64,000 nucleotides of DNA, from assembly GCF_009800965.1 (NCBI RefSeq), contig NZ_WUAF01000003.1:1-64000 (forward strand), read 5' to 3'. The notes under the pieces were generated by a model, which searched no databases, was not told where the DNA came from, and was given only the letters and a program-made list of their open reading frames with translations. The stretch is from Cognatazoarcus halotolerans (GTDB lineage Bacteria; Pseudomonadota; Gammaproteobacteria; Burkholderiales; Rhodocyclaceae). Positions within the stretch are counted from its first letter, which is position 1, and each line of letters begins with the position of its first letter. The position numbers and the translations under genes are program-made. Below are positions 7,785-16,488 of this stretch, piece by piece.

Positions 7785-8648
7785 ATGATCCCTGCACCGA
7801 CGATGAATCCATCCGCCCTGCTCGCCGACGATCAGACCCTGCTGCGCATCGGCGCCTCGATCCTGCTGACGATCCTGGTGCTCGCAGCGCGCCATGCCAC
7901 CAGTCGCGCGATCCGCCGCCGTGCCGACATTCTCGACGGGCAACAGCGCCGCCAGCTCTTCTATGCGCGCAGCGGCTTCAACCTGCTGCTGTTCTTTTCG
8001 CTGCTCATGCTGTGGTTCGGCCAGGTACAGGATCTGCTGCTGTCGCTTACCGCCGTGATCGTCGCGGTGGTACTGGCCACCAAGGAGCTCATCATGTGCG
8101 TCAGCGGTTTCGCGTTGCGTACCGGTGCGAGCAGCTTTTCGGTGGGGGACTGGATCGAGGTCAACGGGATGCGGGGCGAGGTCGTCGAATACGATCTGCT
8201 GTCCACCACCGTGCTCGAACTCAATCCGCCGCGCCTTGGCCACAGCTACACCGGCAACAAGCTGGTACTGCCGAACAGCCTGTTTCTGACGCACCCGGTG
8301 CGAAACGAAAAGCTGCCGGGCGGCTATGTCTTCCACCCCTTCGAGATCGTTGTCGAGGGGCAGATCGATGCCCGCAGGGCGTGGCGCTGGCTCAAGGACG
8401 AGTGCGAACGGCTCGGCGCAGACTTTGCGGCCGAAGCGCAGCGTTACGGCAGGCTCATAGACAAGAAGCTGGGCGTGGACGTGCCCGGGCCGGAGGCTTC
8501 GGTGCGCATCCGCACCACGGACCAGGGCAAGCTCGCCTTCGATCTCACCCTGTTCTGCCCGGCAAGACGCGCCGACGAGCTCGAGACCGCGCTCACCGCC
8601 GGCCTGCTCGCGGAGATCGGCGCCGGACGGTTCGATCGCGCCGCCTGA
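7785..8648 (+). CDS. Small MscS-family mechanosensitive channel
   Basis: A 287-residue inner-membrane protein with membrane helices at about residues 20-40 and 65-105. These are followed by the MscS pore-lining and beta domains: ATKELIMCVSGFALRTGASSFSVGDWIEVNGMRGEVVEYDLLSTTV, recognisable in short pieces such as FSVGDWIEV and LPNSLF. The C-terminal cytoplasmic part is mixed alpha/beta. It would open on membrane tension to release solutes. GGAGGG lies ten bases before ATG 7785; a second ATG at 7803 is possible. The gene stands alone between divergent and convergent neighbours. Confidence 0.85.
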   Translation: MIPAPTMNPSALLADDQTLLRIGASILLTILVLAARHATSRAIRRRADILDGQQRRQLFYARSGFNLLLFFSLLMLWFGQVQDLLLSLTAVIVAVVLATKELIMCVSGFALRTGASSFSVGDWIEVNGMRGEVVEYDLLSTTVLELNPPRLGHSYTGNKLVLPNSLFLTHPVRNEKLPGGYVFHPFEIVVEGQIDARRAWRWLKDECERLGADFAAEAQRYGRLIDKKLGVDVPGPEASVRIRTTDQGKLAFDLTLFCPARRADELETALTAGLLAEIGAGRFDRAA

Positions 8649-8655
8649 AGCCGGA

Positions 8656-9609
8656 TCAACTGCGCTGCTGGCGAAGGTCGCTGGGCGCGCCGCCTTCAAG
8701 GCGTGACCAGACCCGCCGCAGGTCGCGTGCGGAGCCGAACCCGCACAGCTCCGCGACCCGCTCGACCGCCATGCCGGTATCGAGCAGCAGGCGGCGGGCC
8801 TGGGACAGGCGCAGGCGCTGCTGGTATTCGACCACACCGATGCCGGCGTGGCAGGCGAACAAGCGCGCGAGGTGCCGGGCGCTGACGTGGGCCACATCGG
8901 CCAGCGCCTCGAGCGACCAGCGACGGTTGGGTTCGCGGGCGATCGCGTCCTGTGCACGATGAACCGCCGGATGCAGGTGATTGCGCCAGGCCAGCCACGG
9001 TGAGAGCTGTGGGTCGTGCCCGCTGCGACGCATGAACACCACCTGCCTTCGCGCCACTGCGGCCGCAAGCTCTGGTCCGCAGTGACGCTCGATCAGGTAG
9101 AGCGCCAGGTCGATGCCGGTGGTGATGCCCGCGCTGGTGAGCACCGGGCCGTCCTCGACGAAGATCCGGTCTTCGAGGACCCGGGCTTCCGGGGCGAGCC
9201 TGCGCAGGTCATCGATCAGGTTGTGATGGGTGGTGCACTGCCGCCCGCTCAGCAGGCCCGCCCGCGCCAGCAGCAGGGCCGCGGAGCAGACGCTCGCGAA
9301 GCGCGTATCCGGCCGGGCGGTGCGGCGTAGCCAGTCGATTACTGCCTGCGCTTCGGGGCGTGCGTAGTCCTCGCTTTCGCGGGCGTTGCCGGCGACGATC
9401 ACCAGACTGTCCGGCGGCAGCGCCTCGGGCAGGGGGGCCAGACCGTCGAGACTCAGGCCCATCGAGGTTGGCAGCGGCGACACCGGTGCGCAGTTGACCA
9501 GACCGAGATCGCCACCCATCTCGGCCGCCATGCGCAAGGCTTCGGCCGGGCCTGCGTAATCGAGCAGCAGGACGTTGGGCGTCAGCACGAAGAACACCGA
9601 GAGGCTCAT
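8656..9609 (-). CDS. GlxA-family transcriptional regulator (DJ-1/PfpI domain plus AraC HTH)
   Basis: A 317-residue regulator. Residues 1-170 form a DJ-1/PfpI-like domain (LLLDYAGPAEALRMA, the nucleophile-elbow region FASVCSAALLLARAG, and TSAGITTGIDLALYL). Residues about 215-310 are an AraC double helix-turn-helix (WSLEALADVAHVSARHLARLF, VERVAELCGFGSARDLRRVW). GlxA proteins sense unknown small molecules and control nearby catabolic or transport genes. The ATG overlaps the stop of the EamA-type exporter by four bases, so the two are translated together and this regulator probably controls that exporter. Confidence 0.85.
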   Translation of the reverse strand: MSLSVFFVLTPNVLLLDYAGPAEALRMAAEMGGDLGLVNCAPVSPLPTSMGLSLDGLAPLPEALPPDSLVIVAGNARESEDYARPEAQAVIDWLRRTARPDTRFASVCSAALLLARAGLLSGRQCTTHHNLIDDLRRLAPEARVLEDRIFVEDGPVLTSAGITTGIDLALYLIERHCGPELAAAVARRQVVFMRRSGHDPQLSPWLAWRNHLHPAVHRAQDAIAREPNRRWSLEALADVAHVSARHLARLFACHAGIGVVEYQQRLRLSQARRLLLDTGMAVERVAELCGFGSARDLRRVWSRLEGGAPSDLRQQRS

Positions 9610-10496
9610 GCCGTACCCCGCAGTCTCGCCATCAGCCGGGTGCCGAAGAGGTTCACCGCCAGCCCGGCCATGAGCAGCGCGCCACCGGCAAGATGCACCG
9701 TCTGGAGACGCTCGCCATAGACCAGCCAGCCGGTGCTCAGACCGACCAGCGGTACCAGCAGCGCAAAGGGCGCCACCTGGTTGGCCGGATAGCGCGCCAG
9801 CAGCCGGCTCCACAAGCCGTAGCCGAGCAGGGTGGCGATCCAGGCGAGATAGAGCACGGCTCCGGCCGATCGCCAGCTGAAGCCGGTCAGCGCGACGAAG
9901 ATCGCCTGCGGCCCCTCGATCAGCCAGGAGAGCAGCAGGAAGGGAATCGGCGGCACCAGGCTGGCCCACACAACGAAGGACTGCATGTCCACCGGTCCGT
10001 GGCGGCTCACCTCGCGGGTGACGATATTGCCCGCGGCCCACAGCGAGGCACCCGTGAGGGTCAGGAGGAAGCCCGCCAGCGGCATGGCGAGGCCGTGCGC
10101 CGAGCCGATCAGGGCCAGACCGCCCGCCGCCAGCAGCAGCCCGATCAACTGGCTCGGTCGCGAGGCCTCCTTGAGCCATAGCGCCGCGAAGATCATCGTG
10201 AAGAAGGCCTGCGACTGCAGCACCAGGGAGGCGAGGCCCGAAGGCATGCCGACGTGGATCGCGGTGAACAGGAAGGCGAACTGGCCGACCGAGATCGTCA
10301 TGCCGTAGGCAAGGTAGAGGCGGATCGGAACGTTCGGCCGCTTGAACAGGAAGACGGCGGGGATCGCCGCCGCGGCGAAGCGCAGCGCACCGAGGAGCAG
10401 CGGCGGTACTTCGGTGACCCCCGCCTTGATGACGACGAAGTTCACCCCCCAGATCACCACCACGAGCAGGGCCAGCAGCACATCGGCCGGCTTCAT
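9606..10496 (-). CDS. eamA: EamA-type exporter of the DMT superfamily (probable O-acetylserine/cysteine exporter)
   Basis: A 296-residue integral membrane protein with ten predicted helices in two EamA repeats. It closely follows E. coli EamA through the first repeat (LALLVVVIWGVNFVVIK, PPLLLGALRF, GMPSGLASLVLQSQAFFT) and in the second (YLAWIATLLGYGLWSRLLARYP, VAPFALLVPLVGLS). EamA exports cysteine-pathway metabolites, but the exact substrate here is inferred from similarity. It overlaps the GlxA-type regulator by ATGA. The upstream neighbour on the same strand encodes a PfpI-family protein. Confidence 0.8.
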   Translation of the reverse strand: MKPADVLLALLVVVIWGVNFVVIKAGVTEVPPLLLGALRFAAAAIPAVFLFKRPNVPIRLYLAYGMTISVGQFAFLFTAIHVGMPSGLASLVLQSQAFFTMIFAALWLKEASRPSQLIGLLLAAGGLALIGSAHGLAMPLAGFLLTLTGASLWAAGNIVTREVSRHGPVDMQSFVVWASLVPPIPFLLLSWLIEGPQAIFVALTGFSWRSAGAVLYLAWIATLLGYGLWSRLLARYPANQVAPFALLVPLVGLSTGWLVYGERLQTVHLAGGALLMAGLAVNLFGTRLMARLRGTA

Positions 10497-10551
10497 GCCG
10501 GCCCCGCCCTGTCGGGCGCGCGCATCGCCGCAGTGATGGTCCTAGCTGTCA

Positions 10552-11178
10552 TCAGGTCGCTCCGGTGTCCGCATCGCGCCATTGGAAGTCCATCTGCCGT
10601 GCGGTGGCAATGGACAGTTCGCGTCCGGCAAGCCGGGCCACGAGATGCAGGCTCATGTCGATACCTGCGGAAATGCCCGCAGAGGTGATGACCGCCCCGT
10701 TGTCGATCCAGCGGCCCGTGTCCTTCACCGTCAGGGCTGGAAACAGCGTGGCGAGTTCGGCGATGTCCTCCCAGTGCGTGGTCACCTCCTGCCCATCCAG
10801 CACGCCCGCGCCGGCGAGCAGGAACGCGCCGGTGCACACCGAGGCGAGCACCTCGACCCGCAATGCCTGTCGCGCAAGCCATCGACGCAGGTCGTCGCGC
10901 GTACGTTCCGGCGCATCGACGCCACCCGGCACGATCAGGACGTCGAGCGGTGGATGGTCCTCGAGGGTATGCATCGGCAAGACCTGCAGGCCGGCCCGGG
11001 CGCTCACCGCGCTCATCCCGCGGGCAATGGTCACGACCCTGAAAGGCGCCGTCACGCCGGGCGCATGCCGTTGGGTGACCCTGGACGCCGTCGAGAAGAC
11101 TTCGAACGGTCCGGCAAAATCCAGTACCTCGACGCCGTCGTAGAGATAGATGCCTACCGTGCGGATTGCCTCAGTCAT
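10552..11178 (-). CDS. DJ-1/PfpI family protein (isonitrile-hydratase-like)
   Basis: A 208-residue cytoplasmic protein with the single DJ-1/PfpI domain. It has an early acidic residue in YDGVEVLDFAGP, the nucleophile cysteine in LASVCTGAFLLAGAG followed by a TTHWED segment, and TSAGISAGIDMSLHL. This combination resembles isonitrile hydratase InhA and the sensor half of GlxA proteins. No DNA-binding domain is attached. ATG 11178 is chosen because GAGGTG lies just upstream, inside the longer frame. It lies 56 bases upstream of eamA in the same direction, so it may share a transcript with eamA and the GlxA regulator. The substrate is unknown. Confidence 0.8.
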   Translation of the reverse strand: MTEAIRTVGIYLYDGVEVLDFAGPFEVFSTASRVTQRHAPGVTAPFRVVTIARGMSAVSARAGLQVLPMHTLEDHPPLDVLIVPGGVDAPERTRDDLRRWLARQALRVEVLASVCTGAFLLAGAGVLDGQEVTTHWEDIAELATLFPALTVKDTGRWIDNGAVITSAGISAGIDMSLHLVARLAGRELSIATARQMDFQWRDADTGAT

Positions 11179-11577
11179 GAGCGCCACCTCTCGGGTCACA
11201 TGGCAGCGCCGCAGGCGCGATCGTTCGGCTGGCTCTGGTCGGGGACATTCTCGTACCTCGCTATCAACGGATGATCTTCATGTTAGCGCCCGTGAAATCT
11301 GCACGGAACGCCATTAGAGGACATGCATGGGACGAATCCGGTCATCACGCGCAGGCGCGGCCGGGGCCGCTCCGTGACACGCCGCGTGAGCGAATCGATG
11401 AGCGCCCGCGCGTCGCTGCTATAGCCGATCCCCGTCGTTGTTGACCTGGATCAGAAGAGCGTCGATTTCTGCAGCCGAGCGTGAGATTGTTACTAGACTT
11501 GGATCGAACGCGGGCGTGTCGCGGCAAAGTTGCTTGACATGTTTCGATGAATCGCAATGAAAAAACAGGAGACCATC
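11179..11577. other. Non-coding stretch
   Basis: About 400 bases separate the PfpI gene from a small plus-strand gene. I find no convincing reading frame: the minus-strand frame through it runs antisense to the small gene and shows no family features. A TTGACA at about 11534-11539 could serve the downstream small gene, but the spacing to an AATGAA-like -10 is poor. Confidence 0.35.
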
Positions 11578-11775
11578 ATGAGCATCCTTGACTCGCCCAT
11601 CGGCCGGTGTACAGAAGTGAGGGAAATGGTCCTGCTGGACGAAACCCAGGCCCAATGCGCGGCGGAACACGGTTGTCCGCCGGGTACCGAATGCCCGCTG
11701 GATGGCTGTTTTGCCAGCGTCAGCGGTATTGCGGACGAACATCTCGAAGCGATTTCCAGGTTGCGGCACAGCTGA
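11578..11775 (+). CDS. Small cysteine-rich hypothetical protein
   Basis: A 65-residue protein, predicted soluble. Five cysteines are present, four of them in HGCPPGTECPLDGCF and AQCAAE. That spacing could bind a metal ion or form disulfides. A good ribosome site (CAGGAG, six bases before ATG 11578) supports it as a real gene. No family is recognised. It ends 66 bases before a small membrane protein gene in the same direction, so the two may be co-expressed. Confidence 0.6.
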   Translation: MSILDSPIGRCTEVREMVLLDETQAQCAAEHGCPPGTECPLDGCFASVSGIADEHLEAISRLRHS

Positions 11776-11840
11776 AACGCCCTCACCGGCAGTCGGCGCT
11801 TCGGCGCTAGAATGGCGCGAATTCAGGACTGACCGCAATC

Positions 11841-12161
11841 ATGAAAAAACGCCATTCAAGTGCCGAGGCCAAGCGACCGGCAATGCCCGTAGCGGCCGAC
11901 AGCGGTGCCCTGCCGTGGCTCGAGGTCACGCCGTTCTTTCTCGTCATCGCGGCGCTTGCGAGTTTTGCCGGTTTCATCGTGCTGACGCGTGTCTTCAACA
12001 TGGGCGAGACGCGGCTTGTCATCAGCGTGCTGCTCGGCGTGTTCGTCGCCAGCCGCTGGCTCGCGCAGCCCTACACCCGTGCCCGTCCGCTGATGAGCGG
12101 TGCGGTGTGGGTGGGTTCGCAGCTCGTGCTGGTGACGCTCCTGTACTTCACCCTGCCGTAG
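11841..12161 (+). CDS. Small integral membrane protein of unknown function
   Basis: A 106-residue protein. After a polar basic N-terminus (MKKRHSS...), three hydrophobic helices are visible at about residues 28-50, 57-70 and 84-104. No motif is recognised. It lies downstream of the small cysteine-rich gene and converges on the diguanylate cyclase gene ending at 12190. Confidence 0.6.
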   Translation: MKKRHSSAEAKRPAMPVAADSGALPWLEVTPFFLVIAALASFAGFIVLTRVFNMGETRLVISVLLGVFVASRWLAQPYTRARPLMSGAVWVGSQLVLVTLLYFTLP

Positions 12162-12189
12162 GATCGGCACCGTGTGCCGCCATGGTGCG

Positions 12190-13905
12190 TCAGTCGAGCG
12201 TGGCGTCGAAGAACGCCACCGAATCGGCGCCGCGCCCCTTGATGCGGTACATCGCCTGGTCGGCGTGCTTTGACAATTCGGTGATGTCCGCGCCGTCCTC
12301 GGGGTAGAACGCAATCCCGATGCTGATCGAAAAGCTGATCGTGTGCCCATCGACGAGGAAGGGTTCGTTCACCAGGGAACGAATCTTGTTGGCAACGACG
12401 AGGGCGTCCTCGTTGTCGTGAATGTCGCGCAGAAGCACCATGAACTCGTCCCCGCCGACGCGTGCTGCGGTGTCCGATTCGCGAATGCCGCTGCGGATCC
12501 GGTCGGCAAAGGCGCCGAGCAGCGCATCGCCGATCGCGTGACCGAAGCGGTCGTTGATCGGCTTGAACTTGTCCAGGTCCATGAACATCAATGCCAGCCG
12601 CGTCCCGTCGCGGCGTGCGGCGGCGAGGGCCTGCGCCACGCGGTCGGCGAACAGGGCCCGATTCGCCAGGCCAGTCAGGGTATCGTGCTGCGACAGATGT
12701 TCGAGTTCGCTGCGGCTGCGCTGCAGTTCGGCCAGCTGCTGGCCGATCTGTTCTCTCAACTGGTTGAAGCTGCGTGCCAGCGCACCGATTTCGTCGCGTC
12801 GCTCCAGTGGCAGCCCGGGCCCGCCGCGCTGTTCCGAGAAGCCCTTCACTGCGGCGCTCATGGCGTTGATCGGATGCGTCACCGCGCGCGCGACCATGAC
12901 CGCCGCCACCGCACAGGCGAGGCACAGGCCCAGCACGATCTTGAGCATGGCCGAGCCGAGCCGGTCGGCCTGTGCGACGATCGCTTCGAGCGGTTGAGCG
13001 AGACCCAGTATCAGGCTGGTGTCGCCCGATGCATTCGTCGCCTTCTTGCAGACGAAGGCGGCCACCAGCGGGGTTTGTGAATCGCCCGGCTCGTGTGTTT
13101 CGATCAGGATCTGGTCGACCCTGCCGTCGATCAGCGCCTCGGTACCGGCGAAACTGTCCTGCAGCCGGACGCGCCGCCCTCGATCGAAGCCGAAGGTCTG
13201 CGTGCTGTCCGGATGAATCAGGAAGTCGCCACGGGCGTTGGTGAGGAACAGCCGGTAATCCTGCGGCAGGTCTGCCGCCAGCAGGGCGAACATTCCGTTG
13301 AGATCGACATCGATCACTGCCACACCGAGTGAGTGGCCCTGAGCGTCGAAGACCGGCCTCGCCAGCTGCAGCGAGGGTTGTCCCACGGCGGAATGGGCGC
13401 CCTGCTCATGATTGATCACGATGCGGGACACGTAGGTTTCACCGGGTGGTAGCGCAAGGGTATCGAAGACGTAGGCGTAATGTCCCTTTTCCTGGAGATC
13501 CTCTCCCCGCACGCGAACCAGCCTGGCGCCGTCGCGGTCGATGCGGACCCGCTCCTTGCCGTTGTCGCTGGCCGAGATCAGGCGGATCTGGAAGTAACCG
13601 GGATTGACCGACATCAGCACGCGGGCGACGGTCGCCAGCGTCTCGACCGGTTCGTCGCCCCCACCTTGGAGGATCGCCAGCGCGGCAGGATGCTCGGCGA
13701 GAATGCGGACGTCGCGCGAAATCTGTTCGCGCGCGAGGACGATGCGCCGCGACAGCACCTGCGTCGAGGTCAGCAACTCGTTCTTGGCCGAGTCGATGAG
13801 CAGCGAGCGACTCGCATCGTAAGCGTAGAAGCCGGTGAACCCGGCGGCGAGAATCCCGACCAACGCGAGCAGCAGGGCCAGCCGGCTGGCAATCCCGAAC
13901 TTCAC
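12190..13905 (-). CDS. Cache-HAMP-GGDEF diguanylate cyclase
   Basis: A 571-residue inner-membrane sensor. A helix at about 7-29 is followed by a large periplasmic double-Cache-type domain (about 30-310, ending at a second helix near 325-347), a HAMP linker (ARAVTHPINAMSAAV) and a GGDEF domain. The active site GGDEF is intact at about 484. RESD, five residues before it, is the product-inhibition I-site. The metal and substrate residues MDLDKFKPINDRFGH are also intact, so it should make c-di-GMP. Its ATG overlaps the stop of the upstream PotD-like binding protein gene, suggesting that protein delivers a ligand to the Cache domain. Confidence 0.9.
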   Translation of the reverse strand: MKFGIASRLALLLALVGILAAGFTGFYAYDASRSLLIDSAKNELLTSTQVLSRRIVLAREQISRDVRILAEHPAALAILQGGGDEPVETLATVARVLMSVNPGYFQIRLISASDNGKERVRIDRDGARLVRVRGEDLQEKGHYAYVFDTLALPPGETYVSRIVINHEQGAHSAVGQPSLQLARPVFDAQGHSLGVAVIDVDLNGMFALLAADLPQDYRLFLTNARGDFLIHPDSTQTFGFDRGRRVRLQDSFAGTEALIDGRVDQILIETHEPGDSQTPLVAAFVCKKATNASGDTSLILGLAQPLEAIVAQADRLGSAMLKIVLGLCLACAVAAVMVARAVTHPINAMSAAVKGFSEQRGGPGLPLERRDEIGALARSFNQLREQIGQQLAELQRSRSELEHLSQHDTLTGLANRALFADRVAQALAAARRDGTRLALMFMDLDKFKPINDRFGHAIGDALLGAFADRIRSGIRESDTAARVGGDEFMVLLRDIHDNEDALVVANKIRSLVNEPFLVDGHTISFSISIGIAFYPEDGADITELSKHADQAMYRIKGRGADSVAFFDATLD

Positions 13906-14948
13906 CGGGCCAGGACCTTGCCGGCACCGTCACCGGAAATGATGCGTGCCCACAGGCGCGTCCTGCGCTCGATGCTTTCCGGTGGCTCGAGCCAGACCAG
14001 CTTGGCGCCCTCGGGGCCGCGGGGGACCGGTGAGGTGGTATTGGCCAGCCCCTGCCGGTTGGTCAACACCTGGCCGGGCCCGGGTTCGAGCAGAAAGTCG
14101 ATCCAGGCTTCGGCAAGCGCCTTGTCACGCACTCCGCGGGAGATCGCCCAGCAATCCAGCCAGGCGAGCGCGCCCTCGCGGGGGATGGCGTAGCCTACGT
14201 CCGCTCCTGCCGCCTCGAGCAGCTTCAGTTGCTGCGAGCCGTAGTTTGCCAGCATCACTGCGACCCGTTGCCGCCTGAAGAGCTCCACCGATTCCTCGGG
14301 CTGTGTATAGAAGGTCAGGACATTGCGCCTGAGGGCGATCAGGCGCTCGACCGCGTCGCGCCAGTCATGCTCCGCAAGGGCAAACGGGGTGGCGCGCCCC
14401 AGCGACTGCGCGGCCAGCGAAAAGTTGTGGTTCGCATCGTTGAAAGCAAGCACCTTGCCACGGAAACGAGGGTCCCACAGGGCATTGATCGATTCCGGCG
14501 GCGCGGCAAGCTGGTTGCGGTCGTAGATCAGGCCCATCTCCGCAAAGGTGTAGGGAATGGCAAAGACCTTGTCGTCATGTACCAGTCCCGGAATCGCCTC
14601 GAGCTTGCGAAAGCGCGGCTGCTGGGCGGCGCGGTTGGGTATCCGCTGCAGGTCTACCGGAACGACCAGCCCTTCCCGGATGTAGCGTTGCAGCTCCGCC
14701 GTGTTCACCGCGAAGACGTCGAAATCACCGCCGCTGTTCCTGCTCATCAGCTCCCACAGGGCGCTGTCCGAGGCGATCAGGGTGAGCTCCACCCTGCTTC
14801 CCGTGCGTTGCTCGAAGGCCTTGACCACATCGGCATCTGCGTAACCCGGCCATGCCAGAACGCGCAATGTCCCGGCGGCGGCCAACAGAGGAAAGGCCAG
14901 AGTCAGGGTCAGAAATATGCGAACTGCATTGCTGCGAAAGCTCTGCAT
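13902..14948 (-). CDS. Periplasmic polyamine-type substrate-binding protein (PotD/PotF-like), no ABC partner
   Basis: A 348-residue exported protein. The signal peptide (about 1-25) ends PLLAAAG. It then follows the spermidine/putrescine-binding family: LRVLAWPGYADADVVKAFEQRTG, FDVFAVNTAELQRYI, KVFAIPYTFAEMGLIYD and DCWAISRGVRDKALAEAWIDFLL. Ordinary family members feed PotABC-type transporters, but no permease or ATPase gene is nearby. Instead it is translationally coupled (ATGA) to the Cache-GGDEF gene. That arrangement matches V. cholerae NspS-MbaA, where a PotD-like protein reports polyamines to a c-di-GMP enzyme. Ligand identity is not visible from sequence. Confidence 0.82.
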   Translation of the reverse strand: MQSFRSNAVRIFLTLTLAFPLLAAAGTLRVLAWPGYADADVVKAFEQRTGSRVELTLIASDSALWELMSRNSGGDFDVFAVNTAELQRYIREGLVVPVDLQRIPNRAAQQPRFRKLEAIPGLVHDDKVFAIPYTFAEMGLIYDRNQLAAPPESINALWDPRFRGKVLAFNDANHNFSLAAQSLGRATPFALAEHDWRDAVERLIALRRNVLTFYTQPEESVELFRRQRVAVMLANYGSQQLKLLEAAGADVGYAIPREGALAWLDCWAISRGVRDKALAEAWIDFLLEPGPGQVLTNRQGLANTTSPVPRGPEGAKLVWLEPPESIERRTRLWARIISGDGAGKVLAR

Positions 14949-15141
14949 GATGGGATCGGCGGGACCGGCGAAGCGATCGCGCCAGTCTATATCAGATCAT
15001 TTGTCCGGTAAGGTCGGAGTTCGCATCGGCCACTGCCGGGTCGTTCGGCGCACTTGACGTCGCACCTCGAGCGGTTGCCTACTAGATGCATTGCCGCCGC
15101 AGTCTTAGGCGGCCCGTGCTTTCTATCGTTGCGGTGAACCC

Positions 15142-16488
15142 ATGACCTCGATCAAGCTTGTTACGCCAATTCCCGGTCCCCGGAGCATAGACATGGTCGC
15201 GCGGCGCGATGCGGCGATCGCGCGCGGCGCGGCACGCCTCACGGCGGTTGCCATCGCCAGCGGCAAGGGGGCGACGGTGACCGATGTCGATGGCAACACT
15301 TTCATCGACTTCGCCGGTGGCATCGGTACCCTGGCGGTGGGCCATGCGCCGCAGGACGTGGTCGACGCGATCCGGCGACAGAGCGAGCAACTGCTCCACA
15401 TGTGTTCGATTGTCGCCACCTACGAGCCCTACGTGGCGGTCTGCGAGCGGCTCAACCGGCTGGTCCCGGGAGATCATGCGAAGAAGACGGTATTGCTCAA
15501 CAGCGGAGCCGAAGCCGTCGAAGCGGCGGTGAAGATCGCCCGCGCCCACACCGGCCGCCAGGCGCTGATCGTCTTCGAGGGCGCCTATCACGGCCGCACC
15601 AACCTCACCATGGGGATGACCAGCAAGTACGCGCTGTTCAAGAAGGGCTTCGGCCCCTATCCCTCGGAAATCTACCGCCTGCCCTTCCCAAACCTCTATC
15701 GCCGCCCCGCCGGCATGAGCGAGGATGCCTACCTGGACCATTGCATCGCCCAGTTCGATCATGCGCTGGTTGCCCAGGTCGCGCCGGAGGCGGTCGCCGC
15801 AGTGGTGGTCGAGACGGTGCAGGGCGAGGGCGGTTTCGTCCCCCTGCCACCGCGCTTCGCCGAGCATCTGCGCGCACGCTGCAGCGAACACGGCATGCTT
15901 TTCGTGGCTGACGAAGTGCAGGCAGGCATGAGCCGCACCGGACGGCTTTTTGCCATCGAACACTATGGCCTGGTGCCCGACATCGTGGTGTGCGGCAAAT
16001 CGATTGCCGGTGGCATGCCGCTGGCCGCGGTGACCGGTCGCGCCGACATCATGGATGCGCCGCATCCGGGCGGCCTGGGCGGCACCTACAGCGGCAATCC
16101 GGTGGCCTGCGCGGCAGCCCTGGTTGCCCTCGACAGTCTCACCTCGCCCGCCTTCCTCGAACGTGCGAGCGCGATCGGCGAGTACGTCCGCGCTCATCTC
16201 GAGCGCCTGCAGGCCCGCTTTCCCGACCTCATCGGTGAGATGCGCGGACTGGGTCCGATGCTCGCGATCGAACTCGTCAAGGATCCGGTCAGCCGCGCGC
16301 CAGCGCCCGAACTGACCAACGCGATCAACGCCGAAACCCTCAAGCGCGGGTTGATCACCATTCGTGCCGGCCTGTACAGCAACTGCCTGCGCTTCCTGCC
16401 GCCGCTCACCATCAGCGACGAGCAGATCGACGAAGGCATGGCGGTGCTTGCCGAGGCCATTGCCGCCGCGCAGGCGGGACCGGCATGA
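15142..16488 (+). CDS. gabT: Class III omega-aminotransferase, GabT-like
   Basis: A 448-residue PLP enzyme of the 4-aminobutyrate aminotransferase family. Visible features are FIDFAGGIGTLAVGHAP, the PLP-phosphate loop NSGAEAVEAAVKIAR, YHGRTNLTMG, the cofactor aspartate in LFVADEVQAGMSRTG, the Schiff-base lysine in VVCGKSIAGGMPLAAV, and GGTYSGNPVACAA. It would move the amino group of 4-aminobutyrate (or a related omega-amine) to 2-oxoglutarate. Its last codon overlaps the following C45 amidase by ATGA, and no succinate-semialdehyde dehydrogenase gene is adjacent, so a substrate other than GABA is possible. Confidence 0.88.
   Translation: MTSIKLVTPIPGPRSIDMVARRDAAIARGAARLTAVAIASGKGATVTDVDGNTFIDFAGGIGTLAVGHAPQDVVDAIRRQSEQLLHMCSIVATYEPYVAVCERLNRLVPGDHAKKTVLLNSGAEAVEAAVKIARAHTGRQALIVFEGAYHGRTNLTMGMTSKYALFKKGFGPYPSEIYRLPFPNLYRRPAGMSEDAYLDHCIAQFDHALVAQVAPEAVAAVVVETVQGEGGFVPLPPRFAEHLRARCSEHGMLFVADEVQAGMSRTGRLFAIEHYGLVPDIVVCGKSIAGGMPLAAVTGRADIMDAPHPGGLGGTYSGNPVACAAALVALDSLTSPAFLERASAIGEYVRAHLERLQARFPDLIGEMRGLGPMLAIELVKDPVSRAPAPELTNAINAETLKRGLITIRAGLYSNCLRFLPPLTISDEQIDEGMAVLAEAIAAAQAGPA

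Noticed and set aside
11419-11838. A 139-residue minus-strand frame covering the gap after the PfpI gene
   Set aside because: It lies antisense to the small cysteine-rich gene, shows no family motif and has no ribosome site.
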